A DNA stretch of 6,031 bases from Nitrospira sp. UBA6909 (lineage in GTDB: Bacteria > Nitrospirota > Nitrospiria > Nitrospirales > Nitrospiraceae), in NCBI GenBank assembly GCA_002451055.1, contig DKBD01000173.1:1-6031 (forward strand), written 5' to 3'. This document shows, in pieces, positions 1 through 6,031 of this stretch; within the stretch, counting starts at the first letter, position 1; every line of letters begins with the position of its first letter. The notes beneath the pieces are model-generated. The model did no database searches. It saw only the letters and a list, made by a program, of their open reading frames with translations, and was not told the origin of the DNA. Both the position numbers and the translations under genes were made by a program.

Positions 1-966
1 CCGTGACTCCCCCTGCCGGTAAAGCAGATACAGGCTCGGCATTGTGGCATCCCAGCGAATTGTCATCCGGTGGTCATCTTTGATGCCATCGACGACCACG
101 GCCGCCATAAAACGGGCATTACGAAGAAGCCCCTGCTGGATCAGACGATCGACAGTGCCGGGCGTCGGTGTGCGTGGAAAGCGTGAGGGCATGAGTCCTC
201 GCGATTTCCTGAGCTTTCCCTGGCGATACCATCGTCGAAGACGGTCGATATCCGGCCCGCCGATTTTGGCATCCATCGATCGGAGCGGAATCGCATGGGG
301 CACCGTCGCAACTTCATCTTGAGCCGCCAGCATGACCGGCACTGGACCGATCGGCGCCGGGAAACGAAAGATTTCGCGCTCGCCGAATCGCTGGCCGAGC
401 GAAAACCGGCCGTCGCGGTAGACGCGGGGCCGCGAGACGGCTTCGTCAAAGGAAACCTCAGCCGACCATTGGGATACCGGATGCTCGCTTTCAGTCGATT
501 CGTAGAGCCGAACCCGAACAGCCTCGACCGAATCGAGCAAATCCGCTGCAGCGGCCGCAAGGAGATTGGTCAGTCCCGGTGCAGCCCCCGCTGTAATGAC
601 GGCCGACCGGCGCTTCTCCATGAACCGTCGTGAGAACTGCAACTGCTCGGCGCGAAAGGGACTGGTCGTCAAATGAGCGGCAGTATCGAGATAATGAGCC
701 CGCAAACGGAGAGCGGCACGAAGCACGATCCGATTACGCACGGCGGGAAGGGCGTTCACCACCAACTGGGTTCCCCGCGCAGCCTTGACGATACTCCGAA
801 GATCGCGGGCATTCACCCGTTCGACCGTAACAGGGCTCTTGGCGCCCAGGAAACGGTGAGCCCGTTCCGGATCACGATCGCCGCACGTCACATGATGGCC
901 TTGGCGGGTCAGGAGCTTGACGAGATAGGAACCGGTTGATCCGACCCCGAGAACGAAAATCCGCAT
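1..966 (-). CDS. Saccharopine dehydrogenase-like NAD(P)-binding oxidoreductase (C-terminus beyond window)
   Basis: The reading frame is open from ATG at 966 to the window edge, giving 322 residues without a stop; the C-terminus is missing. The protein opens with a Rossmann fold: beta strand MRIFVL, the dinucleotide loop GVGSTGSY (residues 7-14), and the second strand ending near D30-R31-D32, which would bind the cofactor ribose. Further family landmarks are VVNALP (69-74), HYLDTA (91-96) and GAAPGLTNLLA (127-137), the turn at the start of the second domain in saccharopine dehydrogenase-like proteins. The family includes lysine-pathway, carboxynorspermidine and uncharacterised dehydrogenases; the substrate cannot be chosen from this sequence. 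No signal peptide or membrane segment is seen, so it is probably cytosolic. The start is secure: an in-frame TAA lies at 979-981, and no earlier start codon lies between. There is no clear Shine-Dalgarno sequence. It lies 281 bases downstream of the helicase gene on the same strand and is unlikely to form a tight operon with it. Confidence 0.88.
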   Translation of the reverse strand, partial: MRIFVLGVGSTGSYLVKLLTRQGHHVTCGDRDPERAHRFLGAKSPVTVERVNARDLRSIVKAARGTQLVVNALPAVRNRIVLRAALRLRAHYLDTAAHLTTSPFRAEQLQFSRRFMEKRRSAVITAGAAPGLTNLLAAAAADLLDSVEAVRVRLYESTESEHPVSQWSAEVSFDEAVSRPRVYRDGRFSLGQRFGEREIFRFPAPIGPVPVMLAAQDEVATVPHAIPLRSMDAKIGGPDIDRLRRWYRQGKLRKSRGLMPSRFPRTPTPGTVDRLIQQGLLRNARFMAAVVVDGIKDDHRMTIRWDATMPSLYLLYRQGESR

Positions 967-975
967 GAGGTCGGA

Positions 976-984
976 AGCTTACCA
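976..984 (-). promoter_or_regulatory. Weak candidate extended -10 element for the dehydrogenase gene
   Basis: On the minus strand TGGTAAGCT ends nine bases before the dehydrogenase ATG. It fits the loose extended -10 pattern TGnTAnnnT. The best -35-like sequence, TTGTCG at 1001-1006, lies 19 bases further upstream, which is a poor spacing. If it is real, transcription would start only a few bases before the ATG, giving an almost leaderless message. That would agree with the lack of a ribosome binding site. This is inference from a weak match. Confidence 0.25.
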
Positions 985-1071
985 CATCCGGCGGGCGGAG
1001 CGACAAAATCAGGGCCAGCGTGCGATTTTTGAGGAGCGATCAGCCCGTTTCGGACACCCCCGTGAGAGCCC

Positions 1072-1108
1072 GGGGACTGGCACCCTTCCCCGCGTGGTGG
1101 CTGTCCCC
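1072..1108. repeat. Imperfect inverted repeat, REP-like hairpin
   Basis: The left arm ggggactggcacc (1072-1084) pairs with the right arm ggtggctgtcccc (1096-1108) at 11 of 13 positions; the mismatches are 1078/1102 and 1080/1100. The loop is 11 bases (1085-1095). GC-rich arms with internal mismatches and no following T-run fit a REP-type intergenic palindrome, such as those mobilised by REP-associated tyrosine transposases, better than an intrinsic terminator. No such transposase is in the window. The pairing is seen directly; the REP assignment is inferred. Confidence 0.55.
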
Positions 1109-1220
1109 CGTCCGAACCGACGCAGCTACCAACTTCTTAATTGCAACGAAATAGTTCTCTAACCCTTATCCCCTGAGGCGCAGCATCATGACAGAGATCA
1201 GGATAGTCCAGATAGCAAGG

Positions 1221-1246
1221 CCTGACCCTCATTCCTGACCCTCACT
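1221..1246. repeat. 13-bp tandem direct repeat, two copies
   Basis: The units cctgaccctcatt (1221-1233) and cctgaccctcact (1234-1246) are adjacent and match at 12 of 13 positions. The array ends one base before the TAG stop (1248-1250) of the helicase gene. The shared word cctgaccc recurs on the opposite strand at 1333-1340, inside the last codons of that gene. No function is evident. It may be a remnant of an intergenic repeat element. Confidence 0.6.
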
Positions 1247-1247
1247 C

Positions 1248-4200
1248 CTATTTAGAAGATGATTGTTCAGCGCGCCAGTCTTGTCGGATATTTTCCGCTG
1301 ACCTTCTTATCTTGTTCAGTAAAGGTTCGACGGGGTCAGGCCCCCCAACCCCAGCATTTCCAACTGGCTCAATGCCAAGCTGATCCAGTTTTGAAAAAAC
1401 AGGTGCCATTGCGGTATTGGGGGCACGAAAGAACACGCTGCCGCGAATACGAACAAAGACCCATCCAAGTCTCTCAAGGATCGCCTGTCGTTCAAGGTCA
1501 CGGTGAAGCTGCTCTGGTGTATGCCACCGCTCACCATCACATTCCACAGCAAGGCGTCGATTTTTCCCTTCAACCACTAGATCAATGCGATAGGAACCTA
1601 CCGCCCATTGCGATCTTACTCGATAACCCGCCGCAAGTAGTCGCTGGAGCACGTGGGTTTCAAAGACCGAGTCCGTTCGCTTGCTATTCTCCTCCATCGC
1701 TCGAAGAAGCGCATGTGGGTCGCGAGCATGTTCTATAAGCCGACGGCGTAGATCGCCTGCCTTGAGATGAGTTTCCGGGTCGAGTGAGTGCACCACCCAA
1801 AGCTGGTTACGCGCACGACTCACGGCGACGTTGTAACGCTTTTTGTAAATATCTTTAGGCCCAGCATCTCGATAAGAAAGTTGGCCATCATCGGGCGGAC
1901 CATCAACCATCGAGAGAAAAATGACATCTCGTTCATCACCCTGAAACTGCGCCGCATTCCCACAAAGCACTCGATGCTTCTCAAAATGTTCCGGTGCGAG
2001 CCTTCGTCGGAGGAGGCTCTCAATCAGCAACGCTTGCTCATCGCCAAGCAATGAAATGACGCCGAAGCTGGTCGGGCGCCCCGATTCATTCTGTGCATAT
2101 TCTGCATCATTGAGACACGCAATAAGCAAAGATGCAATTTCTTCCGCCTCGACTTGATTGGTCTTGCCCCGGTCATCTCGATATCCATACACACGATGAG
2201 GCACGAGCGCCGGACGCACGCTCGCCGAGAGTGGCTCACGCAGTGGACGAATAGCATGGTTGTAAGAAAGATGGTTACAGAACTCAATGATCTCTGGAAC
2301 GCAGCGGAAATGCTCCCGTAACGCTACCACCCCACCAAACGCCGTTTCCGCTAGGTCATAGATTGAGGTCTGCCCATCATAGAGATGGCTATTCGGGATG
2401 CCTTGAAGGTCAGTGGAAATGAGCCGCTGTACCTCGTCCACACGTTGGCCGACGGCATCGGGTGTAACCTGTTCCTTATCGCCAACCACAACGTGCTCAT
2501 GCCCAAGATACAAAGCTGCAAGCGCGGTTACATCGCTCTGGCTTGCCTCGTCAATAATCACCACATTGAACTTCGTCTCGCGCGGGTCGAAACTTTCATA
2601 GACCCGGCTTAATGGCATGATCCAGACCGGCACCGCACGGCGTGCAGCGCCAAGGAGTTGCCGTGCCTGCCGCAACAATTCAGGAACGCGTTTCCCTGTT
2701 CCCTTACCGACTTTGCGGATGGTTTGCACGAACCCCATCAAGGCCTGCTGTGCTTCCAGTCCCGTACGCTCGCGCTGTGCTGCCCACGTCTCATGCTCAA
2801 TGATCTGCGCCGCCAGTTGCCGCAGATCACACTCCGTACGGTCGAGCCGCTCTTGAAGTTCTGTCATCGAAATTGCTGCACGCCGCTCTAGCTCTTGAAG
2901 CCACTGCCGCCAGCGCCAGGCTGTAGCGGCATCGCCCGGCGGCTGCGAAGTGTCATGCGGTTTCTGACGTTGCATGATGACGTACGCCCAAGCAGGCGCG
3001 GTCTTCTCCAGCTTTCCGAGCAGAGTCATACGGCTTGCGTATGTGTCACGGAGACCTTCAATCCGCGCCAGTTCGCGGCAAGCCTCCTCATAATTCTCCA
3101 CATCCCATACGTCCTGCACCTGGAGTAGCACTGAAGCGATATCGCTTTGCGGAAAGCCAGCGAGGTAAGTCCGCTGCCCTTGCAAGGCCGCTGATAACTC
3201 CGCTTGCCGGAGCAACGCCGCCTGCGCTTCGACAATCTCCACCAGCCCCTGTGAACCTGCACGCTTCACTCGCGCCAACTCGCCGTGGTCGCCTGGTACA
3301 GGCGGATGCGCGGCTAACCACGTGTCCCAGCGAAAGCCTGCCGCACATAACTCGGCAATGAGTGGCTCCCATACACCTCCTCGCCATTCAAGACGCTTAC
3401 GTATTTCTAGAGCATACCCTTGGGCTGTCCGCTCCGGTGAACGCCCAAGGCTTTCGACCGCCGGCCCACCAAGGCATTCCACGGCGCGATGCCAACGGGC
3501 AGCAAAGCGGTTTCTGCTTTCTTCCAACTTCGCCATCGCATGCAACGCACTAAACTCATCCACTGTGCGCGGCTCTCGACCTTCTACGCGGCATACCTCG
3601 ACTAGGTGGTGCCACGTCCGGCGCGTCAGCTTCGTCTTCAAACCGAACGCCCCACCCGATTCGAGAAACCTAAGAATTTCGCCAAGTATAACTGCTATTT
3701 CATCTGTGGGGCGGTCCCGTGGAAGCTCGGGCCCATGCGCCATAATAAGCCGATGAGCTATCCCTGCTTCACTCACCAACGTATCTACAACTGCCAGCAA
3801 GTCTTGCCACGCCTCCTGCAAACCGCCGCCGGTCCACCCGGAAAAAAGCACTTCCCGTAGCCAGTTTTGCTCCTCGGCCAACATCGCTGCCGCCTGCTGA
3901 ACGCGCTGATGAAGTTCTTGTAGCTGCGTCGCAGTGTAACCGGCAGCAACGTTTCCGTTCCAAAGCTCTGGCCGATGTGCTTGAGCACGTGAGCCCGCAC
4001 CCGCTCGTTCCACCGCGAGCAGACGAAAATCTGATGGCGCAACCAACTCCGTCAGGGCTGGCTGAGACACCGCAAGCTGTGCCTCATCCGCTGGCGCAAG
4101 GATGCCTTGCGAAGCGTAAACCTTTCGGACTTCTGATTCTGAGAGAGAGCACAAGACACCCGGCTGAAGCGGCCCAGGTATCCATCCGTCGCGCTCTGCA

Positions 4201-5774
4201 TCTGCCTTTACACGCTTTGCCGTTTCGATTGGGCTTTGTCCTTCCCCGCCAAGCACGATCTCTTCCACTTCATTGAACCTCGCATCCCGGAGCTGCCTCC
4301 GAAGAGCGTCTCTGATGTCCAACAACTTCTGCCGCTTGTCGCGGAGTACACCAGCCTCACGTCGCAAGTTCGCTGCATCAGAACGAGATAGCCGATCAGC
4401 AATGTCCTGAGCCGCATGCGAAAGTTGCGCCTGACTATCCGCATCGCCTTCAAGCACGCTTAAGCAGAGCGGTTGGAGTGCTTCGTCCACCTGCTGCCGC
4501 AACACCCGAAGTGCTTTCGTCGTGTGTGCTGTCACGAGCACTGTTTTCTTTTGCGAAAGTAAGTAGCCGAGCAGATTCGCAATTGTGTGCGTTTTGCCCG
4601 TGCCCGGCGGGCCCTGCACAAGTACGGCCTTCGCCTTTGTCAGCCGTGCCGCGATTTCATATTGCTCCGCATTGGCCGCCTTACTGAAAAGGATGTCCGG
4701 ATCAGGCCCAGTCACTATCCTTGGTGACTCGCCACCGCCGCTATCCAGCATCTCAGACATATCCTCGGTTTCCACCCCCACGATACGCGAGAGCCCTTCC
4801 GGAGCCTGAGTACCCTCGTCGCTCAAATCCTCCAGGATATAATCCAGCGTCGTACTGAGGCCTGCCGTCCGCGGACGGAGGAAAATTACAGGTGCACGCC
4901 AGATACTCGGGCGGTTGGCCGCCGCTCCTCGTGCTTTTCCTTCGAAATACTCGCCATCATTGAACAGCCCCTGCACAAGCCGACGAAAAAATCCCTCTAC
5001 ACTCTCGCCTCCAAGCGGCTCCACCGGCTGCTCCCCCAGATCTTTGTCAAAGTGGGCGATCATTTGCCCTTCAACACTCGGCACTAACCGGAGCAATGCG
5101 CGATGTAGCTCCACCTTTTCTGTCCCCGTGTTGAACCGAAACTCTGGCACCGACGGGTCGAACTCTAGATTCACCCGTTGCATTAACACCGGATGCTCGA
5201 TGGAATGCTCCTTCACACTGAGCATTCCGTCCGCAAGTACGAGCTCTACGCGGTCGCCCTCGCGCTGCATCATTGTCCAAAGCGCATGAATCCGCTCAAA
5301 AAGCTGACGCGCTGCAACCGCTGGCCGCTCTGCATCCGCCCACTTTGTGCGTGTCGTGGTCCACGCGTTCATCGCTGCAACTCGCTCCTGGTCCTCCCCA
5401 AAAGCGACGGTAATGGTTTGCTTTCCCTTGCCCTGGAAGTTACGAGATTCCAGCACCTTGGCCTCTTCACCTACCGATTGCCACCCTGGCTTCAGCCAAC
5501 CGTCAAGAATCTCGGGCGGCTTTGGGCACGGTGTCAGCCGCGCTCGTTGGATGCGGATGAGCGGCTCCATTTCCGTCACAACTGCATCATCAGTACCGTC
5601 CTCCAAACGATCGCCACGCCACACCTGCACACACGGATGCAAAGGCCAGCTATCAAGCCACAGGACTTCCGCTCCAGACAAATCACGCGCCACGGGATTC
5701 CGAAGCTCGTTTAGTTCCTTTAAGAACTGGAATGTCTGAACTAGACGGTTCTTGGCGGTATTGGTGGTTTCCAT
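1248..5774 (-). CDS. SF1 (UPF1/DNA2-like, COG1112-type) helicase fused to a C-terminal PD-(D/E)XK nuclease; candidate defence protein
   Basis: This 1508-residue ATP-driven nucleic-acid translocase or helicase ends in a nuclease domain. Helicase motifs in order: Q-like ANAEQYE (367-373, Q371); Walker A GPPGTGKT (388-395, K394); motif Ia VLVTAHTTKAL (412-422); AVPVWIMPL (1047-1055) leading into Walker B VVIIDEASQ (1071-1079, D1075-E1076); motif III VVVGDKEQ (1095-1102); motif IV LREHFRC (1152-1158); motif V QFQGDERD (1276-1283); motif VI YNVAVSRAR (1314-1322). DEAxQ plus VAVSRAR is typical of the UPF1-like branch. No key residue is missing. ATG 5774 is preceded directly by an in-frame TAA, and the conserved-looking start (ELRNPVARDL, 23-32) supports it. 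No good Shine-Dalgarno sequence is seen. There is no signal peptide or transmembrane segment. COG1112 helicases joined to nucleases occur in phage defence (for example Mokosh, whose nuclease is of the PLD type), so a defence role is plausible but inferred. No methyltransferase or partner gene is visible. Confidence 0.96.
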   Translation of the reverse strand: METTNTAKNRLVQTFQFLKELNELRNPVARDLSGAEVLWLDSWPLHPCVQVWRGDRLEDGTDDAVVTEMEPLIRIQRARLTPCPKPPEILDGWLKPGWQSVGEEAKVLESRNFQGKGKQTITVAFGEDQERVAAMNAWTTTRTKWADAERPAVAARQLFERIHALWTMMQREGDRVELVLADGMLSVKEHSIEHPVLMQRVNLEFDPSVPEFRFNTGTEKVELHRALLRLVPSVEGQMIAHFDKDLGEQPVEPLGGESVEGFFRRLVQGLFNDGEYFEGKARGAAANRPSIWRAPVIFLRPRTAGLSTTLDYILEDLSDEGTQAPEGLSRIVGVETEDMSEMLDSGGGESPRIVTGPDPDILFSKAANAEQYEIAARLTKAKAVLVQGPPGTGKTHTIANLLGYLLSQKKTVLVTAHTTKALRVLRQQVDEALQPLCLSVLEGDADSQAQLSHAAQDIADRLSRSDAANLRREAGVLRDKRQKLLDIRDALRRQLRDARFNEVEEIVLGGEGQSPIETAKRVKADAERDGWIPGPLQPGVLCSLSESEVRKVYASQGILAPADEAQLAVSQPALTELVAPSDFRLLAVERAGAGSRAQAHRPELWNGNVAAGYTATQLQELHQRVQQAAAMLAEEQNWLREVLFSGWTGGGLQEAWQDLLAVVDTLVSEAGIAHRLIMAHGPELPRDRPTDEIAVILGEILRFLESGGAFGLKTKLTRRTWHHLVEVCRVEGREPRTVDEFSALHAMAKLEESRNRFAARWHRAVECLGGPAVESLGRSPERTAQGYALEIRKRLEWRGGVWEPLIAELCAAGFRWDTWLAAHPPVPGDHGELARVKRAGSQGLVEIVEAQAALLRQAELSAALQGQRTYLAGFPQSDIASVLLQVQDVWDVENYEEACRELARIEGLRDTYASRMTLLGKLEKTAPAWAYVIMQRQKPHDTSQPPGDAATAWRWRQWLQELERRAAISMTELQERLDRTECDLRQLAAQIIEHETWAAQRERTGLEAQQALMGFVQTIRKVGKGTGKRVPELLRQARQLLGAARRAVPVWIMPLSRVYESFDPRETKFNVVIIDEASQSDVTALAALYLGHEHVVVGDKEQVTPDAVGQRVDEVQRLISTDLQGIPNSHLYDGQTSIYDLAETAFGGVVALREHFRCVPEIIEFCNHLSYNHAIRPLREPLSASVRPALVPHRVYGYRDDRGKTNQVEAEEIASLLIACLNDAEYAQNESGRPTSFGVISLLGDEQALLIESLLRRRLAPEHFEKHRVLCGNAAQFQGDERDVIFLSMVDGPPDDGQLSYRDAGPKDIYKKRYNVAVSRARNQLWVVHSLDPETHLKAGDLRRRLIEHARDPHALLRAMEENSKRTDSVFETHVLQRLLAAGYRVRSQWAVGSYRIDLVVEGKNRRLAVECDGERWHTPEQLHRDLERQAILERLGWVFVRIRGSVFFRAPNTAMAPVFSKLDQLGIEPVGNAGVGGPDPVEPLLNKIRRSAENIRQDWRAEQSSSK
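1410..1682 (-). other. Nuclease domain within the helicase protein (Vsr/DUF559/MTES_1575-like PD-(D/E)XK fold)
   Basis: Residues about 1365-1455 follow the helicase core directly. They carry the pattern E1372 (in the first helix, VFETHVLQRLL), D1398 (in SYRIDLV) and E1411-C-D1413 (in LAVECDGERWH), followed by H1418, R1425-D1426, R1429, LGW (1436-1438) and VRIRGS (1441-1446). This arrangement of strand acidic residue, strand ExD, then a helix with arginines and a final strand VxRIR is the hallmark of the small Vsr-like/DUF559 endonuclease fold. It suggests metal-dependent cleavage of DNA, or possibly RNA. The acidic residues look intact, so activity is likely. The assignment rests on motif reading, not on a profile search. 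Confidence 0.82.
2637..4487 (-). other. Long helical insertion between helicase motifs Ia and II
   Basis: Residues about 430-1046 separate the Walker A/Ia part from Walker B. The stretch has no recognised enzymatic motif. Segments near 455-500 and 960-1010 are rich in L, A, E, R and Q, with spacing suggestive of coiled coils, as expected for the 1B stalk and related insertions of UPF1-like helicases. It is unusually long, about 615 residues. The frame is continuous through it. The insertion most likely contacts nucleic acid or recognises a target; that is inference. Confidence 0.6.
4680..5774 (-). other. N-terminal region of the helicase protein, unassigned
   Basis: Residues 1-365 precede the Q-like motif. 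The region starts with an amphipathic helix (LVQTFQFLKELNELRNPVA, 11-29) and a WLDSWPLHPCVQVWRG segment (39-54), followed by mixed alpha/beta sequence. An acidic linker (about 313-350, containing DLSDEG and EDMSEMLDS) leads into the ATPase core. I do not recognise a named domain. Long bacterial COG1112-type proteins often begin with a similar helix-LRNP-W-L-HP pattern, which I read as a family-specific accessory or sensor domain. Confidence 0.5.
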
Positions 5775-6031
5775 TTATTCTGCTGCACTTTCTACGAAGG
5801 CGCTCATAAGCCAAACCCAGCAATCATCTCGGTCAGGATATTCCCTTGCCGCATTCCCGATAGTTTACGGATTCTCATGACATCCTAATGACTTGTCAAG
5901 CTGCTGAGTGGTTGATGGTGAGAAAGGGGTACGCGCCTCATTGACACCTCCATCACGAGTCCATGACAATACCGGCTCCGTACACCTCCCATTTCATGAA
6001 AAGACGCAGAAAGGCCGAGGCCGATGAATCC
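5775..6031. other. Upstream region of the helicase gene; no convincing gene
   Basis: These 257 bases carry the candidate promoter of the helicase gene. A 29-codon minus-strand open frame (5778-5864) lies between two stops in the helicase frame; its closing TAA (5775-5777) abuts the helicase ATG. Three short frames run off the right edge: plus strand from ATG 5963 or 5996 (23 or 12 codons), minus strand ending at TGA 5953-5955 (25 codons), and minus strand ending at TAG 5885-5887 (48 codons). None is long enough to call. GC counted over 5821-5940 is about 49%, lower than most of the flanking coding sequence. Confidence 0.6.
5871..5899 (-). promoter_or_regulatory. Candidate sigma-70 promoter for the helicase-nuclease gene
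   Basis: On the minus strand, a perfect -35 hexamer TTGACA (5894-5899) is followed after exactly 17 bases by GAGAAT (5871-5876), which matches four of six positions of the -10 consensus. Transcription would begin near 5864, leaving a leader of about 90 bases before ATG 5774. A short inverted repeat, tgaca (5878-5882) and tgtca (5894-5898), overlaps the -35 and spacer and could be an operator half-site pair, but five-base arms are weak evidence. Confidence 0.45.

Larger units (their letters stand above)
967..1247. other. Intergenic region between helicase-nuclease gene and dehydrogenase gene
   Basis: This 281-base gap holds no convincing gene. It contains an imperfect hairpin (1072-1108), a relatively AT-rich stretch (about 1130-1170), a 13-bp tandem repeat (1221-1246) just after the helicase stop, and a possible weak promoter for the dehydrogenase near 976-984. 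I saw no classical intrinsic terminator for the helicase gene on the minus strand: the hairpin is not followed by a T-run in that direction. A plus-strand frame of 65 codons (965-1162) reads through the hairpin and is not considered a gene. Confidence 0.7.

Noticed and set aside
141..560. Minus-strand 139-codon frame inside the dehydrogenase region
   Set aside because: It lies in a different frame from the dehydrogenase reading frame, which has clear Rossmann motifs and is open across the same span.
1072..1108. Hairpin as a Rho-independent terminator of the helicase gene
   Set aside because: There is no T-run on the minus strand after the stem, and it lies about 140 bases past the stop codon; a REP-like repeat explains it better.
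965..1162. Plus-strand 65-codon frame with ATG at 965
   Set aside because: It overlaps the start of the dehydrogenase gene by only two bases but runs straight through the REP-like hairpin; its translation has no recognisable domain and no ribosome binding site is seen. It is most likely a chance frame.
3418..3450. Perfect 8-bp inverted repeat ccttgggc/gcccaagg with a 17-base loop
   Set aside because: It lies within helicase coding sequence, and about one such match is expected by chance in a gene this long; there is no T-run and no second copy seen.
5193..5714. Plus-strand 173-codon frame opposite the helicase N-terminal region
   Set aside because: It is antisense to a well-supported gene, and its translation has no domain character. 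Long antisense frames are common in GC-rich coding DNA.
5963..6031. Plus-strand frame starting ATG 5963 (or 5996) and running off the right edge
   Set aside because: Only 23 codons are visible, with no Shine-Dalgarno sequence. Two minus-strand frames are also open to the same edge, so coding strand cannot be decided.
5888..6031. Minus-strand 48-codon frame open from the right edge, ending in TAG at 5885-5887
   Set aside because: It overlaps the candidate -35 element and has no recognisable protein features. It could be the tail of an upstream gene, but the evidence is too thin.

Overview
This window looks like chromosomal DNA from a moderately GC-rich bacterium. Coding stretches I counted by hand run from about 50 to 72% GC, and the gene-free DNA at the right end is nearer 50%. 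The lineage cannot be fixed from the sequence. The 11-bp-loop hairpin with ggggactggcacc/ggtggctgtcccc arms resembles REP-type intergenic repeats seen in Nitrospira-like and some proteobacterial genomes, but that is only a hint.

Two protein genes can be supported, both on the minus strand. The dominant one (5774 down to 1248) encodes a 1508-residue protein. It has an unassigned N-terminal region, a superfamily 1 UPF1/DNA2-like (COG1112-type) helicase core split by a very long helical insertion, and a C-terminal PD-(D/E)XK nuclease domain of the Vsr/DUF559/MTES_1575 kind. All the main helicase motifs and the nuclease acidic residues are present, so the gene looks intact. This architecture resembles single-protein phage-defence effectors, but that function is inferred. 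Its promoter is probably a TTGACA-N17-GAGAAT element about 100 bases upstream.

After a 281-base gap, the left end (966 down to 1, running off the edge) holds 322 residues of a saccharopine-dehydrogenase-like NAD(P)-binding oxidoreductase. It is a metabolic-type gene with no evident link to the helicase. The gap contains an imperfect hairpin and a 13-bp tandem repeat, and one word of that repeat reappears inverted inside the last codons of the helicase gene.

The right end (5775-6031) has no convincing gene. It carries the candidate helicase promoter and a short open frame whose stop codon directly abuts the helicase ATG. No tRNA, rRNA, CRISPR array, insertion sequence or transposase gene was seen.
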